A stretch of DNA of 64,000 nucleotides from Aurantibacter_A sp965215845 (lineage in GTDB: Bacteria > Bacteroidota > Bacteroidia > Flavobacteriales > Flavobacteriaceae): positions 744,001-808,000 of the forward strand of contig CBDCEL010000003.1 of NCBI GenBank assembly GCA_965215845.1, read 5' to 3'. The notes beneath the pieces are model-generated. The model ran no database searches and had not been told where the DNA came from. It saw nothing but the letters and a program-made list of their open reading frames with translations. Below, piece by piece: positions 52,701 through 61,600 of the stretch (the first letter of the stretch is position 1; each line of letters starts with the position of its first letter). The position numbers and the translations under genes were made by a program.

Positions 52701-53305
52701 ATGATGCCAAAGTATTATCCTTCAATTACATGCTTACCTCTTGGGTCGAAAATTTAGGTGACGGAAAATTTAAAACACATGCCTTACCGATAGAGATACA
52801 ATTAGGCCCCACCTTTGGTATTTTACCGACCCATCTCGACAATGATGGCTATCTTGACATTTTGTTGGTCGGTAATGATTTCGGAATGGAGGTGCAACAA
52901 GGGCCAGCCGATGGACTGATGGGGTCGGCATTACTTAACAATAAAAATGGAGGTTTCGAGCCGGTCGACCTGGAAAAAAGCCACTTTTTTGTTCCCGGGG
53001 ATGCAAGGGGCTTGGTCGATATTACAACTTCAGGTGGGCATACACTGATAGCTGCGACCCAGAATAATGATAACATCAGGGTTTTCGAACGCAATGCGCC
53101 TTTGAAGGGCCAAACAATTGGGGTTTCGCCCAACGAGGTAAAAGCGGAGGTTGAATTTGACAATGGTCAAATTCAGCTACATGAATTCTATTGGGGAAGC
53201 ACCTTTCAGTCACAAAAGAGCCGCTCATTAAAAGTTTTGCCTCGGGTGAAAGAGATTCGCTTCTATGATAGCTTTGGCAAGGAAACAAGGGCAATTTCAC
53301 TTTAG
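49736..53305 (+). CDS. Large FG-GAP/VCBS repeat lipoprotein with ASPIC/UnbV domain
   Basis: The protein has 1,189 residues. A lipoprotein signal ends SIIGC19. Two blocks of FG-GAP/VCBS calcium-binding repeats (DINNDGLDDIFFAG, DYDNDGDLDLFIG, DADGDLDLYIARG, DLDNDGDMDYIAGNYG) flank a CRTAC1-type ASPIC/UnbV domain at about 528-598 (GAVIEIYQDGK, SGRGYLSKPENTLHFGLG, ITWPNGK). The repeats probably form beta-propellers. Proteins of this type regularly follow susCD genes in Flavobacteriia and may act as surface binding proteins; the function is not established. The gene is separated from susD by a terminator and appears to have its own promoter. It converges with the sulfatase gene with 10 bp between them. 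Confidence 0.88.
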   Translation: MKFRFCSLTLLILISIIGCSKDNSPQKRFQKVEASQSGLKFNNQLTENDSINIIDNEFVYNGAGVALGDINNDGLDDIFFAGNQVDNKLFLNRGKLKFEDVSGQSQIDKPASLIWSSGVSMVDLNLDGRLDIYVCNTFYKDSVRRKNLLYINQGNDSKGIPKFSEMADVYGVADNTYSSHAQFFDYDNDGDLDLFIGVNRIEGINPSQFSPLEDDGTSTSRDRLYKNVWNDSLGHPRFEEVSDLAGIRYHGYSHSTIINDFNQDGWTDIYVANDFLSNDLVYMNNQDGTFTNRAGDLFKHFSLSSMGSDVVDVDNDGRFDLYTTEMQPYYNKRKKLFQGPSSYQKEVFTKKYRYEQQYTRNTLQLNKGVNPETELPIFSEMGMYAGIQETDWSWAPLFADYDNDGWQDLLITNGFPRDVTDRDFGDFRVTASRLVSKEVLIEAIPQIKIPNFIYKNNGDLTFTDMTKEWGLNFGTYSNGAAYGDLDNDGDLDLVINNINEDALLLENKTSEIDGENHYLRIKLNGNKKNRGAIGAVIEIYQDGKVQKKSVLSGRGYLSKPENTLHFGLGKRKNVDSAVITWPNGKLQKLDEIAGDTIMEVSFAKEGRMEKRLDSSGTPFFTEVAKKYNLEHVAHDADFIDFNFQTTIPHKFSQYGPSVSVGDANNDGLDDLFIGGSRGHSQKWFFQQSDGTFEQREVSYSKKEEKLEEDAGTLLFDVDADGDLDLYIARGCAQYPPGHEFYQDVLMLNDGSGNFISVEDALPEIKSNSSSVKAADYDRDGDLDLFIGSRVLPFSYPEPDRSYILRNESTPGNPRFVDATEEVSTQLLFPGLISDALWTDFNNDYWPDLILAGEWMPLRFFENRKGKLVEISEKIGLNDKFGWWNSLSAADLDNDGDMDYIAGNYGQNINFKGTQQEPIRVYAKDLDQNGKIDPLISYFLRDSAGTRKEYLYHPWQDVTKQYVGIRKSFNSFGEFGEKTLPELFPNGLLDDAKVLSFNYMLTSWVENLGDGKFKTHALPIEIQLGPTFGILPTHLDNDGYLDILLVGNDFGMEVQQGPADGLMGSALLNNKNGGFEPVDLEKSHFFVPGDARGLVDITTSGGHTLIAATQNNDNIRVFERNAPLKGQTIGVSPNEVKAEVEFDNGQIQLHEFYWGSTFQSQKSRSLKVLPRVKEIRFYDSFGKETRAISL

Positions 53306-53315
53306 CATACCGAGA

Positions 53316-54803
53316 CTAATGCTCGTTTTTATGCTTATAGTCCCCAAAACGATATTTCACGGTACGTTTTAGCGGAATGTTCATCCCATTCGTGCTTTCA
53401 AGCCATTCATAGATGGCGGCAGACATCGATTTGGCAATTTCTTGTTTATCGGGGTCCGCGATAAGATTGTGCATTTCTTCGGGGTCATTTTCCAGATCAT
53501 AAAGTTCGTTTCGATCCCAAAGCCCATGATATTTCATGTATTTGTATTTATCTGTGCGCATTCCGAAAACCGTTGGTGTCATAGGAAAATCATATTCCCA
53601 ATAGTATTCGTAAAAGACTTCTTTTCGAGTAGGCGCATCTTTGTCTTCGGTCAAAATCGGAATGAACGACATTCCAGGCATATCTTGCGGTTGTTTCACC
53701 CCGGCCTCGGCCAAAATAGTGGGACCGATATCTATATTTTGAACCATTTGTTTTGGGGTTTTTCCTCCATCGAAAATTTCCGGGCAGCGAACCAGCAGTG
53801 GCACCTTGACCGATTCTTCATAAAAATGTCGCTTGTCGATCAAACCATGTTCTCCCCAACTAAAGCCATTGTCGCCCATATAAATGACCAATGTCGATTC
53901 ATCTAGTCCTTCTTCTTTAAGGTAATCCATTACCCTGCCAACACTGTCATCGACACCCAATAAGGTTTCGCAGTAATCTACCACCATTTCGTGGATATCC
54001 CGGTTATCGTGATACATATAGTCGACCCCGTGCCAGCTGATCCGTTGGTCAGCAACCCATTGGGGCCATTTCAAATCACGATACTTGCCTGTTTTCGTTT
54101 GATCATAGGTCGTCGGCAGCTTTATTCGTTTCCCTTTATATCTTCCCTTATGGCGCCGGGCGGGTTTGAATCCCGCATGAACGGCCTTGTGCGATAGGTA
54201 GACAAAAAACGGTTTTTTCTTGTCGCGGTTATTCAGCCAGTCGATGGCATGATCGGTCAATAGGTCGGTGATATAGGTCGAATCTTTATAGGCCTTTCGT
54301 TTCCCGTTTATGTTCAATGTCGGATTATAGTAGACCCCTTGACCTGGGAAGCTTTCCCAATGCGAAAATCCGGGTTGGGGTTCATCGCCATGGTCTCCCA
54401 TATGCCATTTTCCAAAGAAACCTGTTTGATAACCTGCTTTCTGCAAATACTGTGGAAAATAGGTCAAATTGCCGGGATCGGGGGCCTGATTGTCAACAAT
54501 GGTGTGCGAGTGCGAGAATTGACCCGTTAAAATCGAAGCGCGGCTGGGGGAGCAAAGAGAGGTCGTTACGAAAGTATTCGGTAAATAAGCGCCTTCAGCG
54601 GCCAGCCTATCCATATTTGGGGTTTCGAGCCAAGGGACCTTTCCGGTAAAACCCATATAATCAAATCGATGATCGTCGGTGAGGATGAAGATTACATTTC
54701 GTGGTTTTTTCTTTTTGTTGGGTTTAGGCTCGGTATTCGAATACCCATTGAACATGAATACTGCACAAAGAAAAAGTGGTATAAGTCGCGTTGTTCTCAT
54801 CAT
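53316..54803 (-). CDS. S1-family (Cys-type) sulfatase
   Basis: The chosen ATG gives 495 residues with a signal peptide (LIPLFLCAVFMFNGYS); a frame to 54848 lies within the upstream gene. Metal ligands Asp43-Asp44 (LTDDHRFD) and the maturation motif Cys84-Ser-Pro-Ser-Arg88 are present, so the Cys must be converted to formylglycine by a maturase encoded elsewhere. GKWHMGDHG, YMGDNGFSWGEHG and KRHFYEESVKVPL complete the active site. It removes sulfate esters from a glycan in the periplasm or outside. It starts 5 bp after the alpha/beta hydrolase gene and is likely co-transcribed. Confidence 0.93.
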   Translation of the reverse strand: MMRTTRLIPLFLCAVFMFNGYSNTEPKPNKKKKPRNVIFILTDDHRFDYMGFTGKVPWLETPNMDRLAAEGAYLPNTFVTTSLCSPSRASILTGQFSHSHTIVDNQAPDPGNLTYFPQYLQKAGYQTGFFGKWHMGDHGDEPQPGFSHWESFPGQGVYYNPTLNINGKRKAYKDSTYITDLLTDHAIDWLNNRDKKKPFFVYLSHKAVHAGFKPARRHKGRYKGKRIKLPTTYDQTKTGKYRDLKWPQWVADQRISWHGVDYMYHDNRDIHEMVVDYCETLLGVDDSVGRVMDYLKEEGLDESTLVIYMGDNGFSWGEHGLIDKRHFYEESVKVPLLVRCPEIFDGGKTPKQMVQNIDIGPTILAEAGVKQPQDMPGMSFIPILTEDKDAPTRKEVFYEYYWEYDFPMTPTVFGMRTDKYKYMKYHGLWDRNELYDLENDPEEMHNLIADPDKQEIAKSMSAAIYEWLESTNGMNIPLKRTVKYRFGDYKHKNEH

Positions 54804-54808
54804 AAATA

Positions 54809-55528
54809 TTATTGATTTTTTGCGTTTCGCCGCTGCTTTACAAACCAATCATAAAGTTCTTCCGTGGTATAGGCCCTCTCCCAAGAATTGTGTCCAACCC
54901 CCTCATATTTGGTGAATTTTACATTTTGGCCGATTGCCTTCAATTTCCTTACCATTTCCTCGGATTCGGATATGGGTATTGATTTGTCTTCGGTTCCATG
55001 AAAGACCCATATGGGCATGTTGCGATCGATCCATGCTGCATAAGGCACCGGGGCCATACCACAGACCACCGCCATGGCCGCGAACTTTTCGGGGTATTGT
55101 ACGGCAAGTTCCCATGCAGCACTTCCACCCCTACTCAATCCGGTCAAATAGATTTTGTCTTGATCGACCCGGTTGTTCCTGACCACCGTATCCAAAAGTT
55201 GTACAACTGCTTTGGTATTCCACCACTTCTTTTTGTGAGGATTTTGAGGTGCCAAGATCAAAAATGGAAATTGCTTGCCCTCCGCTATCAATTTTGGAGG
55301 GCCATTGCTCTTTAGCTCATCGAGTTCACCACCTGACTCTCCTCCCCCGTGCAAAAACAAAAGCAGCGGGAAGTTCTTATTCGTATCAACATAATTCTCC
55401 GGAAAATAAAGATAATACCTTAGGTCTTCTACATTGACCGTTTTTAAGGTATCCTCGATCAAGTTTGTTTGCGCCCGGCAGCCCTGAAGCGATAACACTA
55501 TCATTAGAATTGAAACCGAAAACCGCAT
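54809..55528 (-). CDS. Lipoprotein alpha/beta hydrolase (esterase/peptidase-like)
   Basis: The protein has 239 residues. A lipoprotein signal ends SLQGC17. The hydrolase core has LLLFLHGGGESGG for the oxyanion hole, the nucleophile Ser132 in LTGLSRGGSA, Asp181 in HGTEDKSIP and His213 in GVGHNSW. The arrangement is like the feruloyl-esterase/PHB-depolymerase and dienelactone-hydrolase type. An esterase acting on acetyl or other ester groups of the glycan is likely given the sulfatase next door. It is the first gene of the two-gene - strand unit. Confidence 0.85.
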   Translation of the reverse strand: MRFSVSILMIVLSLQGCRAQTNLIEDTLKTVNVEDLRYYLYFPENYVDTNKNFPLLLFLHGGGESGGELDELKSNGPPKLIAEGKQFPFLILAPQNPHKKKWWNTKAVVQLLDTVVRNNRVDQDKIYLTGLSRGGSAAWELAVQYPEKFAAMAVVCGMAPVPYAAWIDRNMPIWVFHGTEDKSIPISESEEMVRKLKAIGQNVKFTKYEGVGHNSWERAYTTEELYDWFVKQRRNAKNQ

Positions 55529-55545
55529 GCAAGACTTTTAAGAGT

Positions 55546-55581
55546 CAAAAGATACGGAAATTGTAAAAAGACGGAAACAAA
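55546..55581 (-). promoter_or_regulatory. Candidate promoter of the hydrolase-sulfatase unit
   Basis: On the - strand, TTTG (55581-55578) from the T-tract of the upstream terminator is followed after 23 bases by TATCTTTTG (55554-55546), a -7-like element with one extra T. The spacing is at the upper limit. Transcription would begin near 55541, some 13 bases before the ATG. Confidence 0.3.
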
Positions 55582-55609
55582 AAAAGCACCTCTAAAGGTG
55601 CCTTTTTTT
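55579..55609 (-). terminator. Terminator of the giant repeat-protein gene
   Basis: The stem GCACCT/AGGTGC (55586-55591 and 55596-55601) with a CTAA loop is flanked by seven A on one side and seven T on the other, so it works in both directions. It lies 13 bp after the end of the repeat-protein gene on the - strand. Confidence 0.85.
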
Positions 55610-55621
55610 CATCTGTACCGC

Positions 55622-58600
55622 TTATCTATAAAGGGTGAAGTGCCCAATGTAGTGGATTTTGCTTTTGTCATTGGCATTCACTTCGTACCAATAGTCTCCC
55701 GAAGGAAGTGGTTTTCCCTCATAATTGCCGTCCCAATTTTCGGTTTGGTCCAATCGGGCAACAACCCTACCATAGCGGTCATAGATTATCACCTCTATAT
55801 TCGGGAAGAAGTGCCTGTTGTTCGGTGCCCAGAAATCATTATTGTTATCTCCATCGGGTGTAAAGAAATTGGGTATCTCCAACATTCCCGTAAACTCAAA
55901 AGGAATGGTGACCACGGCCACACAACCATTTTGGTCAACCACTTGAATGGTCACAACGGTACTTTCGTTCGTTGTAAATATATTGTCCTCGCCCTGTGAT
56001 TCTCCCTGAAAGAAGTATTCGTAACCGCCGTAACCACCTTCGGCAGTTGCGGTAACTTCGTTCGGTCCTGTTTTTTCGGCGGTCAGGGTCAAAGGATCGT
56101 ATGCCTCCATTGTAAATTCCACCATGTTCGTGCAACCATTTTCATGGTAGATATAGACGTTATGATCTCCAGCATCCAAATCACTCCATGTATAGGTCGT
56201 GGTCGCGTTCGACGAAATGGCATCCGTGGGATCGACCGGGTCTAGGGCGAACAACAATTCGGGGTACAGACTTGCATCCAGCATGTCTATTGAAACAGTG
56301 CTGTTGGGGAATATCCCCTCACAACCATACTGAATGATCGGTTCTGCCGTCAAATCAACCCCTATTTCAATAGGTATGATCACATCGGTAAAACAAAGGT
56401 TCGCGTCTTGAACAATAACAATATACGATTCGCCCCCTATCAAATTGTCAAAATAGAGACCGTCGTTTCTTGCGAAAACTTCACTGCCATCAGAGTTGGG
56501 GCCGATCAGTTTGGTCTCATAGTATTGGACACCGGTGCCGCTATCGACAAATGGTGTTCCGCCGGTAATGGTCAACTGGGCCGTACCATCCTCAAACCCA
56601 ATACAGGTCTCCGGAGTTGTGGTAACATCCGTTATAATCAATTCATCGGGTTCGGTTACCGTGATAAAATCCTTTTCAAAACAACCGTTTTCATCTTGTA
56701 TCAATATCTCATAGGTGCCTGCGGCCAAGTCTTCAAAAGTGTACATACCCGGAGTGGCCGCATCGCTGAAGAACTCATTGAAGTTCGGTTCAATGGCAAA
56801 TTGAATCAAGCCTACACCACCACTGGTTACCTCGACCGAAATTGAGCCATCAGTTTCCCCAAAACAACTGATCGGGCCAGGGTTGGCATCGAATATGATC
56901 GGTTCTGGCCTTATGATCTCAAAAGGGCCGGCAATATCACTACAAGTCGCTCCACTGGTCACAGCGATATAATAAGAGGTGCCAGCATCCAAACCTTCAA
57001 ACGTGCCATGATCCTGAGGGCCTCTCAAAAGAGTGGCCGTACCTGCAGGGCTAAAGGCATCTACCGGGTCACCATCATAGAGATAGAACATGTTGTTGCC
57101 CACCCCACCATTGGTAAAGGATTCAATACGACCATCCAGTTCAGAATTACATGAAATATCATCGACCGGAGAGTTAGGCAAAATACTAATATCCGAAGCA
57201 TCGGTCATTGTAATACCGTTCGAACGTACGGGCAAACAAGTATTCGAAGCATTCTTTTTACGGACATCAAATTGATATGTAACCCCTGCCGGTCTTTGAA
57301 AGCGTTCTGAACTACCTACTAGGTCAATATAGGCCCCAATAGCTACACCGTCTTCAATGATAAGATATTCATATGCGAAGGCAGGGTTGTAGTTCGCTAT
57401 ACTCAGCTCAATTTCACCCATTCCACCGCAGCCCGGTACAGCCGTTTGTATCAATTGTGGTTCGACTGGTGGTGGAGGGTTCACGAAATAGGGCTCGGTG
57501 ACACCCACACAGTCGAAACTGGAGGAGACCTCGATGGCATACCAACCACCACTAATGTATCCACCGCTCATACCAATGAAGGTAGGCGAATTCTGTAGTC
57601 CGCTTGTCGAAGCAATATCGGTATTGTCGTTGCTGTTCAAGTATAGCAATCTGTAGTTATACCCCGCTCCTGGGAAACCTCCGGTCGCCCCGGCAGTGGC
57701 CGTGACCGCATCGCCCGTAGTGGGATCGTAAGCTTCCAAAATGGCATTGTTCCCATTTGGGCAGACCAACGCCTGAGGTTCACGAATACCCGCCATAATC
57801 GGCGGTATCGGGTCCAAGGTTATGTCAAAAGTATCGGTACAGTTCTCCACATCACGGATTTCAACGCGATAGTCGCCACTGGCCAAGGTCTGGAAATCAT
57901 TGCTTGCGCCAAAGGGAACAATTTCAACATAACCCGACCCATCATCACGAAGTAATCTATACTCGTAGGGCGAACTATCCCATCCATTGATCCCATTGGC
58001 CTGAATATGGCCCGTATCTTCATTACAACCCACATTACCGATTTCTGAAGCCGTTACGTCCAAGGCCCCGTTCGGCGACCGAATGGTCTCCACATTGCTA
58101 TCTCCCGTACAAAATGGTATCGCAGTAGAAACAACTTCCACAAAGAAATTTCCTCCTGGAAGACCGGTAATGGTCTCCGGATTATTAGCGGTGTCAAAAG
58201 AACCAGTAGCGAGTATGGTTGTCTTGCCCGGGTCACTTCCGCTATACACATTATAGGTATAAACGCCTGTATAATCCGTAACCTCGATGGACATTTCCCC
58301 ATCGCTGGCCCCAAAACATGAAATGGGTTCGGTTTCGGCAATAACGACCGTTGGCTGAATAGGCTCATTAACCGTATGTACCGGCATCGGGTAGTCACAG
58401 CCGTTGGGCTCATTATCGGTTACCTCAAAAATATAATCGCCTGCCGCCGGTAAAAACACGTCTACGAAATTATTGCCGGGCGTATTGGTCACAGGTGGAA
58501 CTGCCACAGCCGAGACCGTGTTCACCGTAAAATCAGAAGTACCGATAACCTCTATGCGAACCCTTTCGGGGTCCCTACAATTTAAGGGGTCGATTTGAAC

Positions 58601-61600
58601 AATCGAGGGTACCACATCGGTCGGTGGATTGATCGTTACACTGGTTGTCGTTTGGCAACCATTGCCATCGATCGCATAGACCGTTATATTCTGCACACTA
58701 CCATTATCCACAATTTCAAAGGTATTGCCAGACTGATAATTCGAAAACCCGCTAATACTATACTGATAGCCGCTACCGACAGTTCCCGGATTACCCGGGT
58801 CAACGGTTACCGTCAATGTCGTCGAACTGAAGCGATTCGCTCCTGGTTCACAGGTAAAATCGGGTGCTGCGGCAGAAATCAAAAATGGCAGGGGTTCATT
58901 GATTTGAATGTCCTCGGCGACTACGACACAATTTCTCGCCGATCGCACCTCGACATCATAAAGACCAGCGCTTAATCCACTGAAGGAACCTGATCCATTT
59001 TGCTGAATAATCGGAGTGGTCGTGTTGGCATTGTAAAGTGTATATTGAATGGGACTATCTGTGTCGGTTCCGGCCTGGAGCAAGATGTCGATACTGCCAT
59101 CACCGGCCCCGTTACAGGAAATATCGTTGTCTAGAACGCTGCCAATTACGGGTACGACCACCATATCCATATTAATGTTGTCCACCAAAAATGTACAGAA
59201 ACTCACTCCGTCAAATACGATATTATCCGTGACCATAACTTGATAGCTTCCAGGGCCGATGCCACTGAATACGCCTGTACCGTTAGGTGCGCCGATCGGT
59301 GTGCCAACACCATCCCTTAGCTGGTAGCTGAAATCCCCGCTTCCACCATTGGTGGTTATCGTTATTTCGCCATCCGCATTATTACAGCTAGGGTCCGTAG
59401 TGAAGCCTCCAGAAGCCGATAGGAAATCATAGACCGTAGCAGTTCCTTGACTGTCACATCCATTTGCATCGACCACGTCGACGATATAGTCACCCGGACT
59501 AGCGACGGTATAGGTATACTCCCAATGGGTACCGTTATCTACAGGGAATTGCTCATCGCCTCCTAAGGTAAATCTAGGGGTGTCTATTGAATTGGGCACT
59601 GTTACGACGATATCGAACGAAGTTGATAGAACATCGCACTGATTGTCCACAACAAAGGTCGGAACCGGTAGGTTTGGCTCCAATTGAATGACCGTGGCTA
59701 TGGCAAATGAAGTACATCCGCTTACATCACGTACATAAACATCATAGCTTCCCGCGGCGGCGACAAATGAGGTATTGGTCGTCCAATCAGCAGCTGTCGG
59801 TGTAACACCGGTATCCATATAGGCAAATTCATAAGGGCCTCCTGCCCCACCATTGCCTTGTACCACAATTTGGCCGGGCGAATTACAATTCGCGGGTTCT
59901 TCGGTAATAATATCGATCGAAGGAAGATTCTGATCTATTATCACACTGGCCGCATCGGTACAGTCGTCGGTCAGATTGGTCACGATAATCTGGTAATCCC
60001 CGGGAAGTTGCAAGGTCGTGTTCGCGTAGGGGTCCGTTCCTGGCGTAACCGTTTCCAACGTTGTTCGAGTACCATCATCGTTGTTGACGATTTCTATAAG
60101 TAAGTTGTCGACCCCTGCCGCAAATCCTGTCACCGAATAGGTTATTTCCCCATTGCGATTGACATCGCAGAATCCAGGTGTTGAACTGGCCGCGACATCC
60201 AAGGTGGTGGGACCATCGACCGGTGGTATCTCTTCCAGATAGACACATCCGGTTGCCGTATCGGTCACTTCAACGGTATAGGTCACACCGTACTGCAAGT
60301 TGTTAAAGGTATGTCTTCTTGGTGGTATGTTGGGCGATACCGGAGGTAGGGGATCATTCTCCAACCGGATCAAAAATGGCCCAGTTCCCCCGATTATCTC
60401 AACCGTATTGCTGAAACCTGTCGCCGAACAAACGGGTACCACGGGATCGGGCACCACGTCGACCGTACTTTGGGTAATGGTAACAAAGTCTTCATCCCTA
60501 CAGCCATTGGCATCCAATGTAACCAAGCGGTAGTTTCCTGGAATTAGGGCAGGGTCTAAAATTTGAATGGGCAAAGCCGCTGGATTTACATCGTCCATTC
60601 TGGCGATTTCAACGCCAAAAAGGTCTTCGATGATAAAGTCATAATTTGGGCTTCCCGGAGTGACGCTCGTGATTTCAATCCCACCGCTTACGACTCCCGC
60701 GCTACATGTCGCTACCACTTCGGTGGCCGATGTATCAGGTGCACCGGTAGGATCGGTGGTAACAATGGCATCGGCCGGCAAGGTTTCACAGCCTCTGGAA
60801 TCCCGTACCAAAAACGGATAGGTACCAGCCGCCAAATTCGAAAAGACAGACTGGGTGCCCCATCCACCTCCATTAAAATTAATTTCGTAGGGAGGAATGC
60901 CGCTGGTTGCATCAGGGGTTATGGTAACAACACCATTATTGGTGCTGCCACAACTCACCGGAATGATACCTACAGCCGCTGGATCAATATTGATCGGTGG
61001 ATTTAAGGTAATCGGGTTCGAATCGGCCACACAACCCTGATTATCGGTAACTCTGAAAACATAATCGCCCGGTACGTTCGTATCATAGGTAAATGAAGTG
61101 GAAGTCAATGGGGTTGCTCCACCAAAAGCACCTCCATTATGGCTAACTTCATATTGCTTCGGACCGGGCCCAGAGGTATATCCGCCCCAAACATCGACCT
61201 GAATCTGCCCATCGGCACCGCCACAGGGTATTTCTGTTACAATACTTGTATTGACCCTTAATTCGGGATTGATCGTAAAACTAACATCATCTCGGCAGTT
61301 ATTTCCATCGACAACCTCAATGGTGTAACTACCGGGGGCCAATCCTGAAAAAGTAGGGCTGCCCTGCAAAGTGCCGCCATTGATACGGTATTGATGTGAG
61401 GCAAGAGGTGCACTACCGGCCGCAGAGGTGACCGATACCGTTGCACCGGTGCCCGCAACATAGCAATAATCGGTCAAGGCTGAATTTATTGCAATCGTGG
61501 GCGCATTCAATGGTGTAAGATCAAAATTGTAGGTAGCCGTACACCCTTCGGCATCTTCGACCGTCAAAGTATAGGTGCCTCCTTGGGGAAGGTTACCAAA

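Noticed and set aside
53301..53330. Weak hairpin plus T-run between the FG-GAP and sulfatase genes
   Set aside because: The stem is only four base pairs and runs into coding sequence; too weak to call.
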